A stretch of 14,174 nt of DNA from Azonexaceae bacterium (GCA_009469665.1 SSTB01000109.1:1-14174), one strand, 5' to 3'; positions 1 to 8,448 are shown, counted from the first letter of the stretch. The notes: generated by a model from the letters alone, not told the origin. Made by a program: numbers and translations.

Positions 1-360
1 ACCGAAAGCCAGCCGGCGGGACTTCAGGCCCCGGTGGTGCCGGGGCCGACGCCGGCCGCCATTGCTGCGGGGGCGGCGACGCCCACCGCAGCGGCGCCGA
101 CCGCGGCGATCCAACTCCTGACCGGTGCCAATGCCGGCAAGGAACTCGAGCTAACCAAGACCCTCACCACGCTGGGAAAACCGGGAGTTCAGGTGGCGGT
201 CATCGCCCGTCGTCCCCACGGCTTTTTCATCACCCACGTCGAAGGCGCCCAGTTCCCGATCGTCAATGGCAATGTTCTCGATTCCCAGGCCCATCAGTTG
301 GCGGATCACGACGTGATCGAGATCGCCGGGATCAAGATGGAGTTCTTTTTCAAGACCTGA
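1..360 (+). CDS. FHA-domain protein, 3' end only (start lies left of window)
   Basis: The frame is open from base 1 to a TGA at 358-360, so this is the C-terminal 119 residues of a longer protein. A GTG at 34 could serve as a start but lies in a low-complexity linker, so a truncated gene is more likely. The visible part is an Ala/Pro/Thr-rich linker (about 45 residues) followed by one FHA-like phosphothreonine-binding fold. Seen in it are a Gly-Lys-Glu-Leu strand after QLLTG, the TLTTLGKPG strand-turn with the usual start-of-FHA glycine, an RRPHGFF segment, NGNVL, and a closing DHDVIEIAG strand typical of FHA ends. The canonical Ser of the GRxxxSxxH pattern is not obvious, so phosphopeptide binding is uncertain. 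The missing N-terminus could be a kinase, a second FHA or unstructured. It lies 30 nt before the adenylate cyclase gene and may be co-transcribed with it. Confidence 0.75.
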   Translation, partial: TESQPAGLQAPVVPGPTPAAIAAGAATPTAAAPTAAIQLLTGANAGKELELTKTLTTLGKPGVQVAVIARRPHGFFITHVEGAQFPIVNGNVLDSQAHQLADHDVIEIAGIKMEFFFKT

Positions 361-390
361 CGCCCGGATTACCACCTTCGTCAGGCCAAC

Positions 391-2601
391 TTGAAAAAAC
401 ATCTCATCCGCTACCTGCTCGGTGCCGCCTGTGTGCTCCTGTTCGTGGGGCACGGCGCCCGCATCTGGCAGCTTCCGTTCTTTCACCTCCTCGATGGCTA
501 CCTGTACGACGTCCGCATGCGCATGTCGATGCCGGGGGGCAAGGATGACCGCGTCGTCGTCGTCGATCTGGACGAGAAGAGTCTGGCCGAAGTGGGGCGC
601 TGGCCCTGGGGGCGCGATACGGTCGCCGAACTGGTGCGTAAACTCACGGATGATTACCGGGTCGCCGTCGTCGGCTTCGACGTGGTGTTCGCCGAGCCCG
701 ACGACAGTTCCGGGCTCAAGGTGCTGGAAAGGCTGGCCCTGGATCAACTGAAAGGCGAGAGGGGGTTTCAGGAAACCCTCCCGGCGCTGCGCTCCAGCCT
801 CAATTTCGATCGCCTCTTTGCCGAGACCCTGAAGGGCAGGCCAGTGGTGCTTGGCTATTACTTTTCTGGCATCGACGATGCCCGGCGCAGCGGCGTCCTC
901 CCCCCTCCGGTGTGGCCCGCCGGGCAGTTCGGTAGCCGGCAGGATACTCTGCTGGACTGGAAGGGCTTCGGCGCCAACCTCGCAGAATTGCAGCAGACGG
1001 CGGCCAGTGCCGGGCACTTCAACCCCATCGTCGATTTCGATGGGGTTTCGCGCCGGGTGCCTTTGGTGGTGCGGCACGAAGGGGCCTACTACGAGGCGCT
1101 TTCCCTTGCCATGGTTCGCTACCTGCTGGGCGGGGTTCCTGTTCGCCCCGGATTTCCGGAGGGCAAGGGCACCATCGAGTGGCTGGACGTGGGGGGCGAA
1201 AAGGTTCTGCTGCGCATCCCCGTGGACGAAAACGGCGGTGCTCTGATCCCCTACCGGGGAACAGAGCGCAGCTTTCCGTATGTCTCCGCGGCCGATGTCC
1301 TCAAGGGGCGGGTGGACACGGCGGTCCTCAAGGGCCGTGCAGTGCTGGTGGGGACCACCGCTCCGGGCCTCATGGATCTGCGCTCGACCCCCGTCGGCGC
1401 AACCTATCCCGGAGTCGAGATTCACGCCAACATGATCGCCGGCATCATGGACGGCAGCCTGCGCCAGAAGCCTTCCTACGTGCTCGGCGCAGAAGTCGTC
1501 GAGCTCCTCCTGGTGGGCGCTGCGCTGACCCTCCTGCTTCCCCTGCTGTCGCCCTTGCGCGCCTCCCTGCTTACCGTTGCGGCGCTGGTCGTCGTCGTGG
1601 TGCTCAACCTGGTCCTCTGGTACGCGGGAGGCATGGTGCTTCCGCTGGCTTCCGCGCTCCTGCTTTGTTTCGTGCTCTTTGCCCTGAACATGTCCTGGGG
1701 TTACTTCGTCGAATCGAAGAGCAAGCGCCAATTTACCGAACTCTTCGGCCAGTATGTTCCGCCCGAACTGGTGGACGAGATGGCCCGGGATCCCGAGCGC
1801 TACAGCATGGAAGGGCGCAAGCAGGAGCTGACGGTGCTGTTTTCCGACGTGCGTGACTTCACAACCATTTCCGAAGGGCTCGACCCCAAGGAGCTCACCC
1901 AGCTCATGAACGACTATCTGGGCGCGATGACTGCGGTGACCCAGAAGTACCGCGGTACGGTGGACAAATACATCGGCGACGCCATCATGGCTTTCTGGGG
2001 CGCCCCGGTGACGGATCCCGAGCACGCCCGCAATGCCGTCCTGACGGCGCTGGAGATGCAGCGGCAGATGGAGTCGCTGCACGAGCCTTTCCGGGCGAGG
2101 GGCTGGCCTGAGCTGCACATCGGCATCGGCATCAACACCGGCATGATGACGGTGGGCGACATGGGCTCGCCGGTGCGCAAGGCCTATACGGTCATGGGGG
2201 ATGCGGTCAATACGGGATCCCGCCTGGAGGGTCTGACCAAGAACTACGGCGTGGGCATCTTGGTGGGTGAGGGAACCAAGGCGGCGATCAAGGATATGGT
2301 ATTCCGCGAAATCGATCGAGTACGGCCCAAGGGCAAGGGCGAGCCCCTCGCCATCTACGAGCCCATGGGCATCGTCGGCGAGGTGACGCCGGAGACCTTG
2401 GATGAACTCAAACTCTGGCAGCACGCCCTTCGACTCTATCGCTCCCAGGAGTGGGATCAGGCCGAATTGCAGTTGCACAACCTGGCGCGTCGCTTTCCCG
2501 ACCGGGCGCTCTATCGTCTCTATACCGAACGTATCGCCGAATTGCGCAGCGATCCGCCGCCGGCGGATTGGGACGGCGTTACCACCTTCAAGACCAAGTA
2601 G
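391..2601 (+). CDS. CHASE2-domain class III adenylate cyclase
   Basis: A 736-aa membrane cyclase predicted to make cAMP from ATP in response to an extracytoplasmic signal. The start is a TTG at 391: no ATG precedes the membrane anchor in this frame, and TTG keeps the Lys-rich start and first membrane helix (about residues 5-22). A CHASE2 sensor fills residues 25-345, followed by a cluster of hydrophobic helices at about 363-437. The cyclase catalytic domain spans about 455-640: metal-binding Asp in LFSDVRD (D486) and YIGDAIM (D530), adenine-selecting Lys/Thr (K526, T600), and the Asn/Arg pair of AVNTGSR (N607, R611). All residues needed for an active homodimeric adenylate cyclase are present. 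A helical C-terminal tail (about 650-736) may be TPR-like. No good ribosome binding site is visible. The phosphodiesterase gene starts 2 nt after its stop codon. Confidence 0.93.
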   Translation: MKKHLIRYLLGAACVLLFVGHGARIWQLPFFHLLDGYLYDVRMRMSMPGGKDDRVVVVDLDEKSLAEVGRWPWGRDTVAELVRKLTDDYRVAVVGFDVVFAEPDDSSGLKVLERLALDQLKGERGFQETLPALRSSLNFDRLFAETLKGRPVVLGYYFSGIDDARRSGVLPPPVWPAGQFGSRQDTLLDWKGFGANLAELQQTAASAGHFNPIVDFDGVSRRVPLVVRHEGAYYEALSLAMVRYLLGGVPVRPGFPEGKGTIEWLDVGGEKVLLRIPVDENGGALIPYRGTERSFPYVSAADVLKGRVDTAVLKGRAVLVGTTAPGLMDLRSTPVGATYPGVEIHANMIAGIMDGSLRQKPSYVLGAEVVELLLVGAALTLLLPLLSPLRASLLTVAALVVVVVLNLVLWYAGGMVLPLASALLLCFVLFALNMSWGYFVESKSKRQFTELFGQYVPPELVDEMARDPERYSMEGRKQELTVLFSDVRDFTTISEGLDPKELTQLMNDYLGAMTAVTQKYRGTVDKYIGDAIMAFWGAPVTDPEHARNAVLTALEMQRQMESLHEPFRARGWPELHIGIGINTGMMTVGDMGSPVRKAYTVMGDAVNTGSRLEGLTKNYGVGILVGEGTKAAIKDMVFREIDRVRPKGKGEPLAIYEPMGIVGEVTPETLDELKLWQHALRLYRSQEWDQAELQLHNLARRFPDRALYRLYTERIAELRSDPPPADWDGVTTFKTK

Positions 2602-2603
2602 CC

Positions 2604-3371
2604 ATGAAACTCCGCGTTCTCGGTTGCAGCGGTGGTATCGGGGGGCGGCATCTGCGCACCACCTCGCTGCTCGTCGATCATGACATCCTGATCGATGCTG
2701 GCACGGGCGTCGCGGATCTCACCATCGCGGAACTGGCCATGGTCGACCATGTCTTCCTGACCCATACCCACCTGGATCACATCGCTTCGCTGCCGCTCAT
2801 GATTGATACGGTCGGGGACCGGCGCAGCACGCCCCTGACGGTGTACGGCACCGAAGCGGTTCTCACCATTCTGCGCAACCATATCTTCAACTGGGCGATC
2901 TGGCCGGATTTTTCAGAAATTCCCAACGCAGCCAACCCCTTCATGCGCTTTCAGATCATCGAAGTGGGCCAGGGGACGACGTTGGCGGGCCGACGCATGA
3001 CGCCGCTGCCGGTGGACCATACCGTACCGGCGGTGGGCTACCAGGTCGATTCTGGATCGGCGAGCCTCGTCTTCTCTGGCGATACGGGCATCTGTGATGC
3101 CTTCTGGAAGGCGGTGAACCGGATTCGCAATCTCAAGCACCTGATCGTCGAATGCGCCTTCTCCAATCGGGAGGAACAACTCGCTCTGGTGTCCCGCCAC
3201 CTGTGCCCCAAGATGCTGGCCCAGGAACTGCAGAAGCTCGAAAGGGAATGCGAGATCTACATCACCCACCTCAAGCCGGGACAGATCGAGCTGACCATGG
3301 AAGAGATCGAGGATTGCCTCGGGGCCTTCAAGCCACGCATGCTCCAGAACAATCAGATTTTCGAGTTTTGA
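2604..3371 (+). CDS. Class II 3',5'-cyclic nucleotide phosphodiesterase-like metallo-beta-lactamase fold protein
   Basis: A 255-aa protein with the metal-binding pattern of the metallo-beta-lactamase superfamily: H54-T-H56-L-D58-H59, then H139 (VDHTVP), D160 (SGDTG) and H222 (ITHLKPG). The ordering, the GDTG and THLKPG motifs and the length match class II cyclic nucleotide phosphodiesterases (CpdP/yeast PDE1 type), which hydrolyse cAMP or cGMP to the 5'-nucleotide. The ATG at 2604 is chosen because it lies 2 nt after the cyclase stop and begins a normal beta-strand (MKLRVLG); longer versions of the frame would run through the cyclase gene. Its position between a cAMP synthase and a cyclic-nucleotide-binding protein fits cAMP turnover. 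Other enzymes of this superfamily (RNase Z-like, for example) remain possible, but the context argues against them. Confidence 0.85.
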   Translation: MKLRVLGCSGGIGGRHLRTTSLLVDHDILIDAGTGVADLTIAELAMVDHVFLTHTHLDHIASLPLMIDTVGDRRSTPLTVYGTEAVLTILRNHIFNWAIWPDFSEIPNAANPFMRFQIIEVGQGTTLAGRRMTPLPVDHTVPAVGYQVDSGSASLVFSGDTGICDAFWKAVNRIRNLKHLIVECAFSNREEQLALVSRHLCPKMLAQELQKLERECEIYITHLKPGQIELTMEEIEDCLGAFKPRMLQNNQIFEF

Positions 3372-3374
3372 ACC

Positions 3375-4418
3375 ATGAAGGCCGACATCCTGGCGCGCCT
3401 GGAACCCCTTGGCAGCCTGTCGCCGGAGCGACTGAAGGAACTTGCCGGGCTGTGCGTCATGGAGCGCTTCCCCCTGGGCGCCGATCCCCTTCTCGGGGTC
3501 GACTTGCAGAAGGTATCGGTCTTTCTAATCGGTGGCGAGATCAAGCTCGACCTCGCCGCCGGCGGAGTGCGGGTATTGGTGGGTTCCTGCGAAGACGCCG
3601 TGTGGGCTCTGGGCCGCAAGTCGGGGCCGATCCGGGCCAGCCGGGCAATCACCGATATCGAAGTGGTGCGCATCGACGACGACCTCCTGGACATCATGAT
3701 GACCTGGGACCAGTTGTCCGCCGAGGGAAACCGGCCGCCCAAATACGCCCAGGACAGTTCGCTGTGGAAGACCGTCACCGGCGCGATCAGCCTGCATAGC
3801 CAGCCCGGTTCAGGCCTGTCGATCCTGCCGGCGGCTAATCTCTACGAGTTGATGCTGCGCTTCGAACGCCTCAAGGTGAAGCGAGGCGAGGTGCTGGTGC
3901 GCGAAGGTGAAGTGGGGGACTACTACTTCGTCATCGAGAGTGGCCGGGCGCAGGTGACCCGGGCAATCGGCGGCAGCCAGGTCCATGTCGCCGAACTCAA
4001 GGCCGGCCAGGCTTTTGGCGAGGAAGCACTGGTGTCAGGTGCGACCCGCAATGCTACGGTGACCATGAAGCGCGATGGGGTGGTCTTGCGTCTGGGCAAG
4101 GAAGATTTCGACGAGTTGCTTAAGGAGCCCCTGTTGCATGCTCTGTCGCGATCCGAGGCGGAGGCGCGAGTGGCGGCGGGGGCCGCCCGCTGGCTGGACG
4201 TGCGCTATCCGGCGGAATTCGCCCAGGACGGCCTGCCCGGCGCCCGCAACATTCCCTTGAACGAGCTGCGGGCCGCTTTCGGCTTGCTCCAGCCAGACAC
4301 CGAATACATCGTCTATTGCCAGAGCGGCCGGCGCAGTTCAGCCGCCGCCTTTCTGCTCTCCCAGCATGGTTTCCGGGCCGGCTGGCTGGGGGGCGGCTTG
4401 AACGCCGGGGAAGCGTGA
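3375..4418 (+). CDS. Cyclic-nucleotide-binding protein with C-terminal rhodanese domain
   Basis: A 347-aa protein in three parts. Residues about 10-120 look like a degenerate first cyclic-nucleotide-binding (CNB) fold lacking a recognisable phosphate-binding cassette. Residues about 140-245 are a full CNB domain: VREGEVGDYYFVIESG is the usual strand set, and FGEEALVSGATRNATV is a phosphate-binding cassette in which E216 and R225 keep the nine-residue spacing of protein kinase A sites, which bind ribose and phosphate. Residues about 258-345 are a rhodanese domain with C315 in VYCQSGRRSS, an intact CxxGxRS active loop. No helix-turn-helix is present, so it is not a CRP-type regulator. It is probably the cytoplasmic cAMP effector of this operon, perhaps using its sulfur-transfer or phosphatase-like domain as output. 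It begins 3 nt after the phosphodiesterase and ends 1 nt before the ATPase gene. Confidence 0.87.
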   Translation: MKADILARLEPLGSLSPERLKELAGLCVMERFPLGADPLLGVDLQKVSVFLIGGEIKLDLAAGGVRVLVGSCEDAVWALGRKSGPIRASRAITDIEVVRIDDDLLDIMMTWDQLSAEGNRPPKYAQDSSLWKTVTGAISLHSQPGSGLSILPAANLYELMLRFERLKVKRGEVLVREGEVGDYYFVIESGRAQVTRAIGGSQVHVAELKAGQAFGEEALVSGATRNATVTMKRDGVVLRLGKEDFDELLKEPLLHALSRSEAEARVAAGAARWLDVRYPAEFAQDGLPGARNIPLNELRAAFGLLQPDTEYIVYCQSGRRSSAAAFLLSQHGFRAGWLGGGLNAGEA

Positions 4419-4419
4419 C

Positions 4420-6780
4420 ATGAATGCACAAAACATAACAGAAACCGCCGGAGGATCGGATGTCGCCAGCCGTCTGGCCTTCCTCAAGAATCTCCATGGG
4501 GTGACCAACAAGATCCACGCCACCAGCGCGGTGGACGAGATCATGCTGGAGTTGTCGCCGGACATCTGCAATCTGTTCAACGCGGATCGCTTGACCATCT
4601 ACGTCGTGGGCGAGGACAAGCAGGCCATCGTCTCGCGGGTCAAGACCGGCCTCAATTCCTTCAAGGACATCAAGCTCCCCATCGCAGACCAGAGCATTGC
4701 CGGTTACGTCGCAGCAACGCGCCAGCTGGCCAATATCAGCGACGTCTACGATGATGTTGAACTCAAGCAGTACAGCCCCAAGATGCAGTTCCTCAAGGAG
4801 GTGGACAAGCGCACCGGCTACCGCTCCAAGCAAATGCTCGTCGCGCCCATCCTCGACGATGGGGAGGAACTCCTGGGGGTCATCCAGCTCATCAACAACC
4901 GGGCGGACGTCCCTTTCCCGCCCCTGGCGGTTGAAGGTGTGGGCGAGTTGGCGAAGACCCTGGCGGTCGCCTTTACCCAGCGCCAGAAGCCGGTATTCGT
5001 TATCCGTTCCAAATATGACTACCTGATCGCCGACGGAGTCCTGTCGGCCCCGGACCTGGAGCGGGCCCAGCGCATTGCCCGGGAAAAGGGCGCCGACATC
5101 GAAGCGGTGCTCCAGAAGGAGTTCAGCGTCAAACCTGCGGCGATCGGTGCTGCACTGGCCAAGTTCTTCGACGTGCCCTACGAGCCCTTTCGGGCCGACC
5201 GCATCAAGCCCATCGATCTCCTGCGCCACATCAAGCGCGAGTACGTCGATGAGAGCCACTGGCTCCCCCTCGATGAAACCCAAGAAGGGTTGGTGGTCAT
5301 GGCGCCGGACCCCGAGCGGGTGCGCAATTCACGCGTGGTCAACAACATCTTCCCCAAGGCCAAGATCGTCTATCGTGTGACCACCCACGGCGAATTCGCC
5401 CAGTCGGTGGATCAGTACTTCGGTGCCCTCTCCAACATGGGCTCGGTGGATGATCTGCTTTCCGACATGGGGGACACCGAGGAACTCGGCGACCTGGGCA
5501 GCGACGACGCCATGGCGGCGGCCGACAACGAACTCGTCCGCCTGGTCAACAAGATCATCGTCGAGGCCTATCAGCAGGGGGCTTCGGACATCCACATCGA
5601 GCCCCGGCCGGGCAAGGAAAAGACGGCCATCCGTTTTCGCAAGGATGGTTCCCTGGTCAAGTACATCGAGGTACCCGCCTCCTACCGCGCTTCCCTGGTG
5701 ACGCGGCTCAAGATCATGTGCGACCTGGATATTTCCGAGAAGCGCAAACCCCAGGACGGCAAGATCAAGTTCAAGAAATTCGGTCCCCTGGACATCGAAT
5801 TGCGGGTTGCCACCATCCCCACCGCAGGGGGCGTCGAGGATGTGGTGATGCGCATTCTGGCCGCCGGAGAACCGATTCCGCTGGACCAGCTTGGCCTCAC
5901 TCCACGCAACCGGGAAAATCTTATCAAGTGCATCGAAAAGCCCTATGGGCTCTTTTTCGTGTGTGGCCCCACGGGTTCCGGCAAGACGACGACCCTGCAC
6001 TCGGTTCTCGGTTACCTCAACAAGCCCGACACCAAGATCTGGACTGCCGAGGATCCGGTCGAAATCACCCAGAAGGGCCTGCGCCAGGTCCAGGTCAACA
6101 AGAAAGCGGGCCTCGACTTCGCCACGGTGATGAAAGCCTTCCTGCGGGCTGACCCCGACATCATCATGGTGGGCGAAATGCGCGATCCCGAAACTACGGG
6201 GATCGGCATCGAAGCTTCCCTCACCGGGCACTTGGTCTTCGCTACACTGCATACCAATTCCGCGCCGGAATCGATCATCCGGCTCCTGGACATGGGCATG
6301 GACCCCTTCAATTTCGCCGACGCGCTGCTGGGCATCCTGGCCCAGCGCCTCGCCAAGCGCCTGTGCAAGGACTGCAAGGAGGCGTACCACCCTGGCCAGG
6401 ACGAGATCAAGGCGTTGATCCACGAGTACTGCGAGGAACTCGCCAATACCGAGAGCTGGAAGAAAGATCCCAAGGGTTCCATGGAGGCCATCTACAAGGA
6501 CTGGGGCGCCCGCTACGCCAAGGATGGCAAATTCACCTTCTACCGGGCAAAGGGCTGTCCGGCCTGCAACGACAGCGGCTACAAGGGGCGGGTCGGCCTG
6601 CACGAACTGCTGGTGGGCAGCGACCCGGTCAAGAAACTGATTCAGGAAAAGGCGCGGGTGGCGGAAATCCTGGCCTGTGCCCTCAATGAAAATCTGCGCA
6701 CCCTCAAGATGGACGGCATCGAAAAGGTCGTCCAGGGCATCACCGACATGAAGCAGGTGCGGTCCGTGTGTATCAAATAG
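4420..6780 (+). CDS. GspE/PilB-family secretion or pilus-assembly ATPase with N-terminal GAF domain
   Basis: A 786-aa hexameric motor ATPase, longer than usual GspE (about 500 aa) or PilB (about 570 aa) because of an added sensor. Residues about 20-190 form a GAF domain (DRLTIYVV, SIAGYVA, TGYRSKQML, GVIQLIN). Residues about 195-345 are a GspE N-terminal/MshEN-type region, the fold that binds c-di-GMP in MshE and some PilB proteins, but its motif looks degenerate here. From about 369 follows the ATPase: Walker A GPTGSGKT (G516-K522), Asp box AEDPVE, Walker B DIIMVGEMRDPET with E586, and His box GHLVFATLHTN. Zinc-binding cysteine pairs lie at C649/C652 and C713/C716, with about 60 residues between them. 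It probably powers assembly of a type IV filament, plausibly the short pilins encoded about 1.8 kb downstream. No PilC- or PilT-like gene is in the window. The ATG is 1 nt after the upstream stop. Confidence 0.93.
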   Translation: MNAQNITETAGGSDVASRLAFLKNLHGVTNKIHATSAVDEIMLELSPDICNLFNADRLTIYVVGEDKQAIVSRVKTGLNSFKDIKLPIADQSIAGYVAATRQLANISDVYDDVELKQYSPKMQFLKEVDKRTGYRSKQMLVAPILDDGEELLGVIQLINNRADVPFPPLAVEGVGELAKTLAVAFTQRQKPVFVIRSKYDYLIADGVLSAPDLERAQRIAREKGADIEAVLQKEFSVKPAAIGAALAKFFDVPYEPFRADRIKPIDLLRHIKREYVDESHWLPLDETQEGLVVMAPDPERVRNSRVVNNIFPKAKIVYRVTTHGEFAQSVDQYFGALSNMGSVDDLLSDMGDTEELGDLGSDDAMAAADNELVRLVNKIIVEAYQQGASDIHIEPRPGKEKTAIRFRKDGSLVKYIEVPASYRASLVTRLKIMCDLDISEKRKPQDGKIKFKKFGPLDIELRVATIPTAGGVEDVVMRILAAGEPIPLDQLGLTPRNRENLIKCIEKPYGLFFVCGPTGSGKTTTLHSVLGYLNKPDTKIWTAEDPVEITQKGLRQVQVNKKAGLDFATVMKAFLRADPDIIMVGEMRDPETTGIGIEASLTGHLVFATLHTNSAPESIIRLLDMGMDPFNFADALLGILAQRLAKRLCKDCKEAYHPGQDEIKALIHEYCEELANTESWKKDPKGSMEAIYKDWGARYAKDGKFTFYRAKGCPACNDSGYKGRVGLHELLVGSDPVKKLIQEKARVAEILACALNENLRTLKMDGIEKVVQGITDMKQVRSVCIK

Positions 6781-6788
6781 GAGTCGCC

Positions 6789-8387
6789 ATGGATACCCTG
6801 GAGCAACTCTTCCGCCGCCTCGAACAGCTCAACGACATCGGGGCCTCGCTTAGCAGCGAGCGCAATCTCGACCGGCTGCTGGAAAAAATCCTGCTTGCCG
6901 CCAAGGCCATCACCCACGCCGACGGCGGGACGCTCTACCTCGTCTCGGAAGATCAGCGCCACCTGCACTTCGAGATCGTGCGCACCGATTCCCTGGGCAT
7001 CGCCTTCGGCGGCTCCAGCGGCGCGCCTATTTCCAGCAAATTCGCCGACTTGCCTCTCTACCGAGAGGACGGCAGCCCCAACAACACCATGGTGGCCGCC
7101 TACGCCGCCCTGACCGGGCAGACCGTCAATATCGAGGACGCCTACAGCGCCGAAGGCTTCGATTTTTCAGGCACGCGCCGCTTCGACGCGGGAACCGGCT
7201 ACCGCTCGAAGTCCTTCCTCACCGTGCCGATGAAGAATCACGAAGGCGAGATCATCGGCGTCCTGCAACTCATTAACGCCATCGATCCGGAAGACGGCCA
7301 TGTGCGCGCCTTCGCCGTCACCGACCAGCGTCTGGCCGAATCCCTCGCCTCCCAGGCCGCCATCGCCCTGACCAATCGCCAGCTCATTGCCCAACTGGAA
7401 GACCTGTTCGAATCCTTCATCAAACTCATCAACACCGCCATCGACGAAAAATCGCCCTACACCGGTGGGCACTGCCAGCGGGTTCCTGTCCTCACCATGC
7501 TCCTGGCCGAAGCGGCCGACGCCGTGAGCGAAGGGCCCCTGGCCGACTTCAAGCTCACCGACAAGGACCGTTACGAGTTGCGCATCGCAGCCCTGCTGCA
7601 CGACTGCGGCAAGATCACCACCCCGGTGCACGTGGTCGACAAGGCCACCAAGCTGCAAACCATCTTCGATCGGATTGCCCTGGTAGATACCCGCTTCGAA
7701 GTCCTCAAACGCGACGCGGAAATCGCTCGCCTGCAAGCCATCCTGGCCGGCGAGGCCGCCGACGCGGCCAATATGCGCTACCAGGAGGCCATCGCCGCCC
7801 TGGATTCGGACAGGGACTTCCTGCGCCGGGCCAACATCGGCGGCGAGCGCATGAGTGACGAAGACATCGCGCGGGTGCGCCACATCGCCGCTACGCGGCG
7901 CTGGCGGGATCCCCGCGGGGAGGACTCTCCCTTCCTCTCCGCCAACGAGGCAGAAAACCTGACCATCCGCGCCGGCACGCTCACCGCGGCCGAGCGGGAG
8001 ATCATCAACCACCACATCGTCGCCACCATCAAGATGCTGGAGCAACTCCCCTGGCCCAAGCACCTCAAGAACGTCCCCGAATACGCCGGCGGCCACCACG
8101 AACGCATGGACGGCAAAGGCTACCCCCGTGGTCTCACCCGCGACCAGATGAGCTGGCAGGCTCGCATGATGGGCATTGCCGACATCTTCGAAGCCCTGAC
8201 CGCCAAGGACCGGCCCTACAAGGAAGGGATGAAGCTCTCCCAGGCCCTGGGCATCATGGAAAAGTTCCGCGAGAACGGGCATATCGACCCGGAGTTGTTC
8301 GAGGTCTTCAGGGCCGGAGACGTCTATTCAGCCTACGCGGAACAGTTTCTCGATCCCCAGCAGCGGGATGTGGAACGAGCAGGCTGA
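6789..8387 (+). CDS. GAF-HD-GYP protein, probable cyclic-di-GMP phosphodiesterase
   Basis: A 532-aa soluble protein. The ATG at 6789 is preferred to a GTG at 6768 because GGAG lies 5 nt upstream and the earlier start would overlap the ATPase gene. Residues about 12-190 form a GAF domain sharing the TGYRSK and GV(I/L)QLIN signatures with the GAF of the preceding ATPase. The HD-GYP output follows: H228 (TGGHCQRV), HD pair H271/D272 in LLHDCGK, H408/H409 in INHHIV, and an intact GYP block H436-H437-E-R-M-D-G-K-G-Y-P446. These residues bind the di- or tri-metal centre that linearises c-di-GMP. About 100 residues more than usual, partly charged and helical, sit between the HD pair and H408. It is the last gene before the spacer carrying the pilin promoter. 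Confidence 0.92.
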   Translation: MDTLEQLFRRLEQLNDIGASLSSERNLDRLLEKILLAAKAITHADGGTLYLVSEDQRHLHFEIVRTDSLGIAFGGSSGAPISSKFADLPLYREDGSPNNTMVAAYAALTGQTVNIEDAYSAEGFDFSGTRRFDAGTGYRSKSFLTVPMKNHEGEIIGVLQLINAIDPEDGHVRAFAVTDQRLAESLASQAAIALTNRQLIAQLEDLFESFIKLINTAIDEKSPYTGGHCQRVPVLTMLLAEAADAVSEGPLADFKLTDKDRYELRIAALLHDCGKITTPVHVVDKATKLQTIFDRIALVDTRFEVLKRDAEIARLQAILAGEAADAANMRYQEAIAALDSDRDFLRRANIGGERMSDEDIARVRHIAATRRWRDPRGEDSPFLSANEAENLTIRAGTLTAAEREIINHHIVATIKMLEQLPWPKHLKNVPEYAGGHHERMDGKGYPRGLTRDQMSWQARMMGIADIFEALTAKDRPYKEGMKLSQALGIMEKFRENGHIDPELFEVFRAGDVYSAYAEQFLDPQQRDVERAG

Positions 8388-8425
8388 GTATCGGCGAACA
8401 AGGCGCTCCTCTCTGCACACCGTGC

Positions 8426-8448
8426 CGGGGACGCGCGAGACATCCCCG
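8426..8448 (+). terminator. Weak hairpin after the HD-GYP gene, possible terminator
   Basis: CGGGGA at 8426-8431 can pair with TCCCCG at 8443-8448 around an 11-nt loop. There is no T run on the downstream side, so intrinsic termination would be weak at best. It is listed because it is the only hairpin found between the left operon and the pilin promoter. Confidence 0.25.

Noticed and set aside
151..2478. 775-codon open frame on the minus strand
   Set aside because: It lies opposite the FHA and adenylate cyclase genes, which have clear domain motifs. Its product is low-complexity and rich in His, Arg and Gly, as expected from the reverse of GC-rich codons.
4120..5283. 387-codon minus-strand frame opposite the CNB/ATPase junction
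   Set aside because: No recognisable domain, no plausible start signal, and complete overlap with well-supported plus-strand genes. The same applies to the long minus-strand frames at 5329-6603, 7167-8282 and 10733-11593.
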